64,000 nucleotides of DNA, taken from Leptolyngbyaceae cyanobacterium RM1_1_2. Its GTDB lineage: Bacteria; Cyanobacteriota; Cyanobacteriia; Phormidesmidales; Phormidesmidaceae. The notes beneath the pieces were generated by a model, which made no database searches, was not told the origin of the DNA, and saw only the letters and a list, made by a program, of their open reading frames with translations. A program made the position numbers and the translations under genes. The number at the start of each line of letters is the position of its first letter. Position 1 is the stretch's first letter. Positions 43,631 to 51,743 of this stretch are shown one piece after another. The stretch spans positions 1 to 64,000 of the forward strand of contig JAAUQI010000003.1 in NCBI GenBank assembly GCA_012032345.1, written 5' to 3'.

Positions 43631-44401
43631 ATGACGGACTTGAAAGCCATAATTTTTGACGTAGACGGTACTCTGGCTGAAACCGAAGAGGCCGGACATC
43701 GAGTTGCCTTCAATCAGGCTTTTGCTGAGACGGGTCTGGACTGGCACTGGTCAGTAGATCTCTACGGCGGACTGCTTGATGTAGCAGGCGGCAAGGAGCG
43801 CATTCGCTACTATCTCCAGCAGTATCAGCCTAGTTTGGCGGCTAAGCTAGTAGCTCAGGGGCAGAGCCAGACTTTTGTCAAGCAGCTACACGCGCTAAAA
43901 AGCCAGCACTATCAGCAGCTCTTGCAGCAGGGATTACCGTTACGAACTGGAGTACGGCGGTTGCTCATGGCCGCTCAGCAAGCCGGAGTGAGGCTGGCGA
44001 TCGCCACCACCAGTGCGCCCCAAAACGTCACAACTTTGCTAAAAACCGCGATCGCCCCTGAGAGTCTCACCTGGTTTGAGCTAGTTGCAGCCGGGGATAT
44101 TGTGTCCCGCAAAAAGCCAGCCCCCGATATCTATGACTACGTACTTAACAAAATGGCGATAGATCCTGCTGACTGCTTAGTAATCGAAGACAGTCCCCAG
44201 GGGTTAGCTGCTGCTACCCAGGCTGGATTGAGAACGGTGGTCACGGTTAACAGCTACACTCGCCATTATCAATATCCTCAGGCGGCTCTGGTGCTGGATC
44301 ATTTAGGCGAACCCGATCAGCTCTTTACGGCGATCGCAGGGGATCCGGGTGGCGATCGCTACTTTACGCTAGCGCTAGCCCAGCGACTACTGCGACAATA
44401 A
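43631..44401 (+). CDS. HAD-family phosphatase, CbbY-like
   Basis: A 256-residue haloacid-dehalogenase-type phosphatase. The nucleophile motif is FDVDGTLAETEEAGHR (D10, D12), followed by the cap domain, ATTSAPQNV, a conserved KKPAPDIYDYV and EDSPQGLAAA. The pattern resembles CbbY, which removes the inhibitor xylulose-1,5-bisphosphate from the Calvin cycle. ATG 43631 directly follows repeat B; no ribosome site is seen upstream. tenA follows by 21 bases, probably in one operon. The CbbY assignment is by resemblance. Confidence 0.8.
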   Translation: MTDLKAIIFDVDGTLAETEEAGHRVAFNQAFAETGLDWHWSVDLYGGLLDVAGGKERIRYYLQQYQPSLAAKLVAQGQSQTFVKQLHALKSQHYQQLLQQGLPLRTGVRRLLMAAQQAGVRLAIATTSAPQNVTTLLKTAIAPESLTWFELVAAGDIVSRKKPAPDIYDYVLNKMAIDPADCLVIEDSPQGLAAATQAGLRTVVTVNSYTRHYQYPQAALVLDHLGEPDQLFTAIAGDPGGDRYFTLALAQRLLRQ

Positions 44402-44422
44402 CTCACTGTTTCAGGCTAAACC

Positions 44423-45043
44423 ATGTCTCTTTCCCAGTCTCTCTGGCAGGCCAACCAAGATCTAGCCCAAGCCACTCTACAGCATCCTTTTGTGCAGGGC
44501 ATTGGTGAGGGGTCTTTATCCCAAGAGAAATTTGCCTACTATGTGGGGCAAGACGCTTTTTTCCTAGAATCTTTTGCCCGTGCCTACAGCATTGCCGCTG
44601 CTAAAGCTTCCGACTGGCAAACATTTCAGCTTTTTCATGATCTAGCAGGGGGCGTACTGACAGAACTCAAGCTCCATGACAGCTATGCCCAGCACTGGAG
44701 GGTAGATTTATCATCTGTAAAACCCGCAGCCGCCACCCAGCGCTATACGGACTTTCTGCTAGCAACGGCCTGGAGTCAAGACGTGGGGCTAACCGCCGTA
44801 GCCATGTCTCCCTGTATGCGTCTCTATGCTTTTCTGGGTCAGACGCTGGCCCAGCCTCATCTTCCTGACCATGCCTACAGCGACTGGATTGCCACCTATA
44901 GCAGTGACTTATTTGAGCCTCTAGCTCAGCAGCTAGAGACATTGGTTGAGCAATACGCGCAGGATAGTAAAACGGTACGCGCTACCTATCGCTATGCCAT
45001 GCTGTGTGAGCGAGATTTTTTTCAAGCGGCGTGGGAAGCGTAA
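44423..45043 (+). CDS. tenA: TenA-type thiaminase/aminopyrimidine aminohydrolase
   Basis: A 206-residue all-helical TenA-fold protein that salvages the pyrimidine part of thiamine. It begins with the QHPFVQGIGEGSLSQEKFAYYVGQD motif. The putative catalytic cysteine is in AMSPCMRLYAFLG and the C-terminal ERDFFQAAW is usual. It lies 21 bases after the HAD phosphatase gene; such pairing of a phosphatase with tenA is seen in thiamine salvage. No thiamine riboswitch is recognisable upstream. Confidence 0.88.
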   Translation: MSLSQSLWQANQDLAQATLQHPFVQGIGEGSLSQEKFAYYVGQDAFFLESFARAYSIAAAKASDWQTFQLFHDLAGGVLTELKLHDSYAQHWRVDLSSVKPAAATQRYTDFLLATAWSQDVGLTAVAMSPCMRLYAFLGQTLAQPHLPDHAYSDWIATYSSDLFEPLAQQLETLVEQYAQDSKTVRATYRYAMLCERDFFQAAWEA

Positions 45044-45053
45044 AGGCTAAAGC

Positions 45054-46013
45054 CTACTTCTTTTTGCCTTTCTTTGATTGTTTCACCTGTCTGCTGCCAA
45101 AGCCCTTAGTATCCTTGGCTTTGTTGAGCTTATTTTGCGATCGCGTCTCTGGCTTACCCTGAGATAGATCGCTGAGAATCGGTCGAGCACCGTCCGCTAG
45201 CGTCCATCCTCGGGCGATCGTATCCATTTCCACTGCTTCAGAGAGTTCCTCATCAATGAGTTTATCTCTGGCCGTCTCGAAGGCAGTGAACTGATCTAGC
45301 CTGTCTAAAAGTTCAGCCATGCCTGCAGGTGGAGTCGTTTTTAGCTCCGCTGGGGTGAAGTCTGACTCCTGGGCTAGCCCCAAAGAAACCTGAACTCTAG
45401 CCCAGCTGCCTGCAAACATCTGATCAACGGGGCCTTGCTCATAGACCTGCTGCATCAGCGGCGCTGCTGCTGTGACTTGGAGAGTCACCAGTTCCTGAAC
45501 CAAAATGCCGTTTAAGCCTTCACCCTGTGAGCGAAACTGCTGTAGCTGAGCCTGCAAAAACTCAGATGCGCGATCGCTGAGTTCTGGATAGGCTTTTACC
45601 AGATTGCCGAGCGTATCCACTGCGGTAACCCGGCCCAGCGAATCTTGCTGGGGGTCGGCTATGTAGCCTGCTAGAGGAGCAAAGGCAGGTTCGCCCAGCA
45701 TTGGAAAGGCTGCTAAAAGCTCTTCTGCCAGCCAGTCGTCGTCGAGATTAAATAAATCTACTAGCGCTGCTGCCGCTTCCCCGGCTCTAAGCTGCCCCAG
45801 CGATCGCAGCGCGTGCCAGGGTGCCCAGTAGAGCAGCTCGTCTTCACTGTCCCAAAGCGCCTTGTCAGTTGCCATCCGAACCAGATCGGGAACATGCTCT
45901 AAGGTGAAGCCAAACTGAGCTGGGTAATCAGGCCACTGGCTGACATCATCTTCGTGGCACTCTTGATAGTGCAGGAGCTGATCGACAGGGGGCGTGTAAG
46001 TTGTAGAAGACAT
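45054..46013 (-). CDS. HEAT-repeat-like protein with basic tail
   Basis: A 319-residue helical protein with repeats of HEAT or Armadillo kind (ALRSLGQLRAGEAAAALVDLFNL and AAFPMLGEPAFAPLAGYI) and a strikingly lysine-rich C-terminus (TKGFGSRQVKQSKKGKKK). Acidic N-terminus. The gene converges with tenA and stands alone. Similar proteins in cyanobacteria are of unknown role; a protein-binding scaffold or RNA-binding tail are only possibilities. Confidence 0.7.
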   Translation of the reverse strand: MSSTTYTPPVDQLLHYQECHEDDVSQWPDYPAQFGFTLEHVPDLVRMATDKALWDSEDELLYWAPWHALRSLGQLRAGEAAAALVDLFNLDDDWLAEELLAAFPMLGEPAFAPLAGYIADPQQDSLGRVTAVDTLGNLVKAYPELSDRASEFLQAQLQQFRSQGEGLNGILVQELVTLQVTAAAPLMQQVYEQGPVDQMFAGSWARVQVSLGLAQESDFTPAELKTTPPAGMAELLDRLDQFTAFETARDKLIDEELSEAVEMDTIARGWTLADGARPILSDLSQGKPETRSQNKLNKAKDTKGFGSRQVKQSKKGKKK

Positions 46014-46197
46014 AGCAGCAGCCTGACAAAAATTTTATCTATGATCTTAAAACAGCTTGCTGATAATTACCAATCCTGTGCAGGCTCTTTGGGCCTATAG
46101 TGCTGCTGGTATCACCTTAGCTCTGGTTTCAAAGCTACTTGCACAGTCCCCCAAACTTGCCCGGAACATTTCCTAAAACGCTCGTTAAATCACTCGG

Positions 46198-46461
46198 CTA
46201 GAGCGTCTCTGGCTCGTATAGGGTAGATTCTAAGTCGCCTAGCTTATCTTGCATAAACTGATGTGCGTCTTGAACTGCCTGATTGTAAACCAGTGGGCCT
46301 AGCTCCGCCATAAAAAACGTCATCAGGCTTTTTGCGTGAAAGTAGCTAATCTCTTGATCGAGCGCTGTTTCAAAATGGGTTCGAATCGAGCTGATGAGCT
46401 GCTCTTGCTGCTCTTGAGAAAGCTTAATGTGAACCGGACTCTGGGACTTGCGCGGGTTCAT
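46198..46461 (-). CDS. DUF2164 family protein
   Basis: An 87-residue protein with the pattern of DUF2164: LSQEQQEQLISSIRTHFETAL, FFMAELGPLVYNQAVQDA. This family is found widely in bacteria but has no defined function. No cysteines or metal ligands. It is nine bases downstream of the DCC-family gene on the same strand, so probably cotranscribed. Confidence 0.85.
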   Translation of the reverse strand: MNPRKSQSPVHIKLSQEQQEQLISSIRTHFETALDQEISYFHAKSLMTFFMAELGPLVYNQAVQDAHQFMQDKLGDLESTLYEPETL

Positions 46462-46470
46462 AAGATCAGC

Positions 46471-46956
46471 TCAGTCTAGATGACAGCGATCGCCTGAGGT
46501 GCAGTCTATTCGAGCCTGCCGCGCCGCCACAAGTGTTTTCAAGTCAGCCCGTCCGGTCAGCTGCAGCCGCCAATCAGCCCAGATTTCATAGAGCTTGTCT
46601 ACTACAGGGCCAACAATCGGCCATTTTGTGATTGCATAAATCCAGCCCATCCCTAATATTTCATAGACTCGTCGAAACACTTCTACGTTTTTGAGCGTCG
46701 TACCCTCAGGTAGCACGGCGTGAATGCGACCCATTGCGGTTTCGTAGTCAATACCTGCATTGTCGGCGGCGCTGTAGCTTTCGTCGGCAATATCAACAAA
46801 CTTAACTAGGCCCCGTCCGGCATCGCGCTTTTGCAAAAAATTGACTTCTCTGAGGCAAAGCGGACAGTCGCCGTCATACAGCAGCTTGATCTGCCAGTGC
46901 GCTTTAATCGTATTGTTTGTTAGGGTGGTCTTTCTAGAGGCTGGGGATGAGGTCAT
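46471..46956 (-). CDS. DCC-family thiol-disulfide oxidoreductase (DUF393)
   Basis: A 161-residue thioredoxin-fold protein with the DCC motif YDGDCPLCLREV at residues 30-41. The CxxC is CPLC. The start at ATG 46956 gives MTSSPASRK; the open frame to 47079 is rejected because it would overlap the divergent membrane-protein gene. It is followed by the DUF2164 gene at nine bases. Role in thiol redox is inferred from the fold. Confidence 0.8.
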   Translation of the reverse strand: MTSSPASRKTTLTNNTIKAHWQIKLLYDGDCPLCLREVNFLQKRDAGRGLVKFVDIADESYSAADNAGIDYETAMGRIHAVLPEGTTLKNVEVFRRVYEILGMGWIYAITKWPIVGPVVDKLYEIWADWRLQLTGRADLKTLVAARQARIDCTSGDRCHLD

Positions 46957-47014
46957 TGATACAGTGCCTTGTCTTTTGGCAATACTTTGTAAATCTATTT
47001 TAAGCAAAACGGGC

Positions 47015-47401
47015 ATGAGCATCAGGTACGTAGCCACCACTATCCTGGCCGCAGGAATATTTACTACACTTGGTTTCATATCTCAGTCGGGAGAGTCTAG
47101 CCAGCTAGGGTGGATTCCAGAACTGTCGCTTTGGGGCTGGGCGATCGCCCCTTATATGGCTGTGATGCTAACGATGAAGCGGTTTCGATCAGGCACTATT
47201 TCACGGCTGACGCTGTTAGCTGCTGCCAGTCTTTTGACCCTCTCTGGCAGCGTGCTTCTCCATCAGGTCTTGATGACTCATCTTGAGGCTAAAGGCAGTT
47301 GGATCTTTGTTGTTTTGCCCATCTATCAGTGGATTGGTCTCAGCCCGCTCTTAATCGCGGCGCAGCGCTGGCAGCGGCTTAGCTGTTCTCTAAATAGCTA
47401 G
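47015..47401 (+). CDS. Four-helix membrane protein
   Basis: A 128-residue protein with four hydrophobic segments (for example VATTILAAGIFTTLGFIS and LLAAASLLTLSGSVLLH), divergent from the DCC gene with 58 bases between starts. Starts at ATG 47015. Not recognised by family. It is followed directly by a family B repeat. Unknown function. Confidence 0.6.
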   Translation: MSIRYVATTILAAGIFTTLGFISQSGESSQLGWIPELSLWGWAIAPYMAVMLTMKRFRSGTISRLTLLAAASLLTLSGSVLLHQVLMTHLEAKGSWIFVVLPIYQWIGLSPLLIAAQRWQRLSCSLNS

Positions 47402-47418
47402 AAATAGTGGGCGAAAGA

Positions 47419-47514
47419 TATAGCGAAAGGATGAAGGATGAATAGGATGCCAGGATGCCGGTCACGTAAAGATTCAGCGATCTGAGTTGTCCTAACCAAA
47501 CTGCGGTTTGCTAT
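47419..47514. repeat. Dispersed repeat family B, copy 2
   Basis: A 96-bp unit on the opposite orientation to copy 1. It matches copy 1 closely from GGTCACGTAAAGATTCAGC to GTTTGCTAT. The variable part holds GGATGAAGGATGAATAGGATG repeats in place of the CAGAAGG heptamers. It begins 18 bases after the end of the membrane-protein gene. Confidence 0.75.
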
Positions 47515-47634
47515 GTCACTGCCAAGCGGGATTTTTCTAAAACCTGCCGTTGCGATCGCCTCACTGTTCCAGATTGCTTTCAGCCAGCCAACAGCTTCAC
47601 ATATGTACCAGTCCTACGTGAATCGTAAAAATTC

Positions 47635-47677
47635 GTAGGGCGGGCGTCTCGCCTGCACGGGCAGATGCCCGTCCTAT
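47635..47677. repeat. Palindromic repeat
   Basis: The arms AGGGCGGGCGTCT (47637-47649) and AGATGCCCGTCCT (47663-47675) are inverted copies with two differences. The loop is CGCCTGCACGGGC. The layout resembles short dispersed palindromes common in cyanobacterial spacers. Confidence 0.5.
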
Positions 47678-47736
47678 CTGCATGAATCAATTCGGATTGC
47701 CACAGCAGTCCTAAATCATTTGTAGAAGAGAGAGTT

Positions 47737-47771
47737 GTGAAAGAACTTTCCCCACAAGAAAATTCTTTCAC
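47737..47771. promoter_or_regulatory. Hairpin upstream of the VWD gene
   Basis: GTGAAAGAACTTTC with GAAAATTCTTTCAC form a 14-pair stem with one mismatch, around a seven-base loop (CCCACAA). It lies 110 bases before the VWD gene start, and could be an operator or a leader structure. Confidence 0.45.
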
Positions 47772-47882
47772 GATCCAGATAGGCTCGCTATAGTCTGGTA
47801 ATCGCCTTGGAAAAATCTGCAATTTGCGGAATTGGGAGGATAAGGCGTGAAAGTAGACTAGAGAAGTTTCTAGAGTGATTGC

Positions 47883-49001
47883 ATGTTTTTGAGCAAACCT
47901 ATGCCGCGCTCCGTTCGATGGATCGGGCTGTTTTTGGCGGGACTCTTCACGACCTTTGCCATTGCCTTGAAACCAGCCCCGGCCCAACCCGTCTCAGAGG
48001 GGGCCTTTTGCGTTGCTGCCGAGAATTCAATCAGTAACCCGGTGCAGGCACGCAGCTACGGCGATCCCCATATCCAGACCTATGACGGTTTGCACTACAG
48101 CTTTCAAACCGTCGGTGAATTTATCCTCAGCAAGTCCCGCGATAGCAGCTTCGAAGTGCAGACCCGACAGGGACGTGTGAGGGACAATAACGGTCTTTCG
48201 CTGAATACAGCCGTGGCTATGAATGTCTGTGGCCATCGCGTGGCTGTTTACATAGAAGATCCCGACGGCGATCGCGAAACCGTGTGGATTGACGGCGAAC
48301 GTACTCGCATTAGAGATGCCGAGGCGCTACCGGGCGGGGGCGAAATCCAAAAGCTTAGTCGCTCAGATTATGCTGTGCTCTGGCCGAGTGGCGATCAGGT
48401 TTTAATTCACTTTATCAATATCAGTGGCGATCGCTTTTTGAATATCATGCCTACGATCAGCCGCGATCGCCGTAATAACATGATGGGTCTACTGGGTAAC
48501 TTCAACAGCAGCGCCAGCGATGACCTGATGAGCAGAGAGGGCACCGTCATTCCGGCTCAGTCTAGCTACAGCATCGCTACCCGTGCCCTTGACAGCATTC
48601 TGCCCTCAATTATTCCAGTCCAGCAGGTCGGAGACGCCTACTTTAACGAGCTTTACCGTCGCTTTGGCAATAGCTGGCGTCTCACCCAGGCCGAGTCCCT
48701 ATTTGACTATGGCCCTGACCAGTCTACCGTCAGCTTTAGCGATCTCAACTTCCCTAACCAGTTCTTTAGCCTCAGCGGTGTGGCCCCAGCGCAGATTGAA
48801 TCAGCCCTCAATGCCTGTCGCGAGTCAGGAGTTGAAGAACAGCTACTAGACGGCTGCGTATTTGATGTGGCAGCTACAGGCAATAGCAGCTTTGCAAACG
48901 CCGCCCTCAATGCCGTGGGCAATGCCGTTGTCAGAGAGCTTGGCGATCGCCTGCTAGATGAGCTAAACATTCCGCTGCCTATTCGCCGCTTTCCGTTCTA
49001 G
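47883..49001 (+). CDS. Secreted von Willebrand factor D-like domain protein
   Basis: A 372-residue protein with an N-terminal signal peptide (about 1-35, hydrophobic core WIGLFLAGLFTTFAIAL, probable cleavage after APA). The VWD-like motif GDPHIQTYDGLHYSFQTVGEF begins at residue 60, with GLLGNFN near the middle. Only a few cysteines are visible. VWD domains are known for extracellular binding and are uncommon in bacteria. The C-terminus ends PIRRFPF, with no membrane anchor. Role unknown. Confidence 0.8.
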   Translation: MFLSKPMPRSVRWIGLFLAGLFTTFAIALKPAPAQPVSEGAFCVAAENSISNPVQARSYGDPHIQTYDGLHYSFQTVGEFILSKSRDSSFEVQTRQGRVRDNNGLSLNTAVAMNVCGHRVAVYIEDPDGDRETVWIDGERTRIRDAEALPGGGEIQKLSRSDYAVLWPSGDQVLIHFINISGDRFLNIMPTISRDRRNNMMGLLGNFNSSASDDLMSREGTVIPAQSSYSIATRALDSILPSIIPVQQVGDAYFNELYRRFGNSWRLTQAESLFDYGPDQSTVSFSDLNFPNQFFSLSGVAPAQIESALNACRESGVEEQLLDGCVFDVAATGNSSFANAALNAVGNAVVRELGDRLLDELNIPLPIRRFPF

Positions 49002-49012
49002 CCCGCCTGCTG

Positions 49013-49041
49013 CAAAAACTCCCAGGCCAAAACCTGGGAGT
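49013..49041 (-). terminator. Rho-independent terminator of the aldo/keto reductase gene
   Basis: On the minus strand ACTCCCAGG and CCTGGGAGT form a nine-pair stem with a short T-rich loop, followed by TTTTTGCA. It lies 87 bases beyond the end of the aldo/keto reductase gene. The hairpin also sits 16 bases after the VWD gene on the other strand. Confidence 0.75.
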
Positions 49042-49127
49042 CAAGACCGCTAAGTTTTTGCCAGAGTGTTACTCGGCCTCAGTTGCAGGAGTCACGGACG
49101 GTGATTGTGTCCGGTTGTCAGCGGTGC

Positions 49128-50093
49128 TCAGGCCGAAAATTTCCACATCACCGGATCTGAATCTACGTAGTCGGTGACTGTACGACCAATCTGATCTATT
49201 TTTTTAAGATCGGCGGCTGAGATTTCTAAGCTGCCTGCTTTGGCATTTTCAACCGCTTGCTCAACATTGCGTGCGCCTACAATTGCGTTGGCTTGGGGCT
49301 GAGCAATCAGCCATGCGATCGCTAAATTTCCCAGGCTGGTCTGATACTGCTGGGCGATCGGGCGCAGCTGATCTAGGGCACTCTGCGCTTTCTGGTAGAG
49401 ATCTCCCTGAAACAGCTTGTTTTTAGCTCGAATGTCGCCTTCCTCAAACCTATGATCTAGGCCAAACTTACCCGTTAGCAATCCCTGTGCTAGAGCCGAG
49501 TAAGCAATAATTGCGACATTTTTCTCAACACACAGCGGCATCGCATCTTGCTCTAGCTGTCGCCAAAACAGCGAGTAGGGCGGTTGCAGGCTGTCAATTT
49601 GAGCATACTCTAGGGCCTCAGCTAGCTGAGGCCCTGAAAAGTTAGAAACCCCAATAGCGCGAATTTTACCCTGTTCTTTGAGCTGATTCATCGCCTGCAA
49701 AGTTTCGGAAACGGGAACCACTTCGCTGTTGAAGGCTCCAGCTGGCCAGTGAATCTGGTAGAGATCAATGTAGTCAGTCTGCAGGTTTTTTAGCGATCGC
49801 TCACAGGCTTCAACGACTTGATCAAACTTGAGATGACTGGCAAAAACTTTGGTTGCAATGACTACGCGATCGCGTTTGTTCGAGAGCGCTTTACCCACAA
49901 GCTGCTCAGAATAGCCGTCGCCATACACTTCTGCCGTATCGAAGGTAGTAATGCCTGCCTCTAAAGCAGCCTGCATAGCATCCACCACAGCGTTGTCCTC
50001 GACTCCCACCCAGCCTTTTTTGCCCGCCTGCCAGGTACCCATGATAACCGGGGTGATTTGAACATCAGAGGTGCCCAGTGTTCGCTGTTGCAT
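49128..50093 (-). CDS. Aldo/keto reductase
   Basis: A 321-residue NADPH-dependent oxidoreductase of the TIM-barrel aldo/keto reductase superfamily. Catalytic-type residues are in FDTAEVYGDGYSE (Asp and Tyr), VIATKVF (Lys) and YQIHWP (His). The late IVGARNVEQ binds the cofactor. It closes with a terminator on its own strand. The natural substrate is unknown. Monocistronic. Confidence 0.9.
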   Translation of the reverse strand: MQQRTLGTSDVQITPVIMGTWQAGKKGWVGVEDNAVVDAMQAALEAGITTFDTAEVYGDGYSEQLVGKALSNKRDRVVIATKVFASHLKFDQVVEACERSLKNLQTDYIDLYQIHWPAGAFNSEVVPVSETLQAMNQLKEQGKIRAIGVSNFSGPQLAEALEYAQIDSLQPPYSLFWRQLEQDAMPLCVEKNVAIIAYSALAQGLLTGKFGLDHRFEEGDIRAKNKLFQGDLYQKAQSALDQLRPIAQQYQTSLGNLAIAWLIAQPQANAIVGARNVEQAVENAKAGSLEISAADLKKIDQIGRTVTDYVDSDPVMWKFSA

Positions 50094-50254
50094 AGGTTTG
50101 CTTCTAGTAATCGCTATTGGTTTAACCTAACGCAATTACTCATTTGCAGCCGTCGTTCTGTTGATCTTAGAGTTCAATCAGCGCCAGCTCAAATCAAAAT
50201 CAGCCGAAGGAATTAATGTTTCCTCGACTGACTGAAGACAAGTTTTCGTCGATA

Positions 50255-51034
50255 CTAAACGCCGGGATAGGGATAATCCGAGGTTCCTTCTGGCTGCTCT
50301 TCAGGCTGGTTTACCGCTCGGTAGTCTACATAGCCTGAGGTGCCAGTACCTCTCTCATCCTGGATAGGAGGACGGTTTGACGATCTACTGCGGCGAGGAG
50401 GCACGCGATCGCCAGGTAAAGGCCGTCTTCCTTCGCGGTTTGACGGTGGGGCACTACGGCGCGGACGCTGAGAAGCAGCTTCATCATCCCAGGCAGCAGC
50501 AGGCTCCTCTCGCATACCCTCTTCGGGGCGGGGGCGGGGGCGGCGAATTCGCTCACTGCTTGGATTCAAGCGGCCAATTGACTCGCTGCGCTCCGGGCGA
50601 CGATAGTCGTCTTCGTAGTCATCCGGGTAGCGGCTGCGAGAAGCCGGAATGCGGCGAGACCGGGGAGCGCGATCGCCAATCTGGTCTAAATCATCTAGCT
50701 CTGCCCGGTAAACTCGGCTCACCGGTCGGTCATCATCTACCACAGGCGTCCGCTGTTTTGCCTGCTCTGTCGCCAAGCCGCGCAGGCGGATGCTTTCAAC
50801 CGCAAAGAAGATAGCTGAGCCACCCAGCATTAGCTGACCAAACTGCAGAATAGGATCAAGTCGCCAGCCGTTGAAAAACAGGATTCCTCCAGCTCCCAGC
50901 GCCACTGCGGCAAAAAAGACATCGTGATCACGCGCTAGATTAGGGCGAAAAGAGCGCAAAAAATAGAGGGCCGCTCCTGACACTGCCAAGGCAATGCCAA
51001 TGAGGCTAGCAAATGATAGACCGACATTAACCAT
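50255..51034 (-). CDS. ycf66: Ycf66 family protein
   Basis: A 259-residue protein whose N-terminal third matches Ycf66, a family shared by cyanobacteria and some plastids. Three hydrophobic segments are near residues 5-25, 40-56 and 65-80, with FFNGWRLDPILQFGQLML as the conserved part. The rest is a charged, arginine- and proline-rich tail (PRRSRSSNRPP) that looks disordered. Function is unknown. It lies downstream of psbX on the same strand with about 155 bases between them. Confidence 0.88.
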   Translation of the reverse strand: MVNVGLSFASLIGIALAVSGAALYFLRSFRPNLARDHDVFFAAVALGAGGILFFNGWRLDPILQFGQLMLGGSAIFFAVESIRLRGLATEQAKQRTPVVDDDRPVSRVYRAELDDLDQIGDRAPRSRRIPASRSRYPDDYEDDYRRPERSESIGRLNPSSERIRRPRPRPEEGMREEPAAAWDDEAASQRPRRSAPPSNREGRRPLPGDRVPPRRSRSSNRPPIQDERGTGTSGYVDYRAVNQPEEQPEGTSDYPYPGV

Positions 51035-51189
51035 TAATCTCTCCAGGATTGAGCCTAAATTTTAGCGGGTCTCTCGCTAAAGCCTGAATTTGTTCAAGCC
51101 TTCCTATATCTCTATAGTTTAAGGGGGGTAACTCAGATCTGTCCCCCTACAGTCTACGGAACTCCTATCGCAAAGCAGTCTCAAACAGT

Positions 51190-51309
51190 CTAGGAGCGCT
51201 GAATCTTGTCGCGCTGGCTGATGAAAACAAGCGACAGCACGACCGGAATCACAACGATAGCAGCGCCTGCAGCCAGACTTAGGAGGAAATTAGCTAGGGA
51301 GGGTGTCAT
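51190..51309 (-). CDS. psbX: Photosystem II protein PsbX
   Basis: A 39-residue single-helix thylakoid protein of photosystem II that supports quinone turnover. It begins MTPSLANFLLSLAAGAAIVV and ends with the family-typical FISQRDKIQRS. The start ATG is at 51309. It is followed by ycf66 on the same strand. The gene is below common gene-length cutoffs. Confidence 0.92.
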   Translation of the reverse strand: MTPSLANFLLSLAAGAAIVVIPVVLSLVFISQRDKIQRS

Positions 51310-51743
51310 AGGATTTACCTGTTTGCAAAAATGGAAATTATTATTTCTGTAACTTATCTTATCTGGCTACCCTGGGATTGGGAAGCTGAGTGGCCCATAA
51401 AAAAAACCGTATCTGGCAATTTAGCAACAAATTTGAGGCTGCGCTGCTAGCGCTGTCAACCTCTGTGTCACCCAACACGGCTCAACCAGTGCCCTGAGAA
51501 TAGTGACGTCTATCTGCTGTATCGTTAAGCGCTCTTTAAAAGACAAGGAAAAAGTCATCTGTTTTAGCATGCTTATGCCAAACGAACTCATCTTTGGCTT
51601 TAACAACCATCCAAGAAGCTGCTCGATCAAGTGCGTAATGCCATTCGGCTCAAGCACTGTACTTACCTTGCTCCCCCGCTCTTTGTATGACAAGGGCAGG
51701 GGAGCAGAGGCTGATTTAGCGGAGGTTTGCAAATTCCTGTACT
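51310..51743. other. Spacer between psbX and the permease gene
   Basis: About 430 bases without a convincing gene. A long imperfect palindrome, GCTCCCCCGCTC near 51669-51680 with GCAGGGGAGC near 51695-51704, may be a dispersed palindrome or terminator of the minus-strand permease gene. Confidence 0.4.

Larger units (their letters stand above)
47402..47882. other. Spacer with stacked repeats upstream of the VWD gene
   Basis: About 480 bases holding the family B repeat, a palindrome at 47635-47677 and a hairpin at 47737-47771, all listed separately. No gene is seen. Confidence 0.5.

Noticed and set aside
44402-44422. Thiamine riboswitch before tenA
   Set aside because: Only 21 bases separate tenA from the upstream gene, and no TPP-riboswitch core was seen before the operon.
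51421-51732. Minus-strand frame of 103 codons between psbX and the permease
   Set aside because: Overlaps a palindromic element, has no ribosome site, and its translation is low in coding character.
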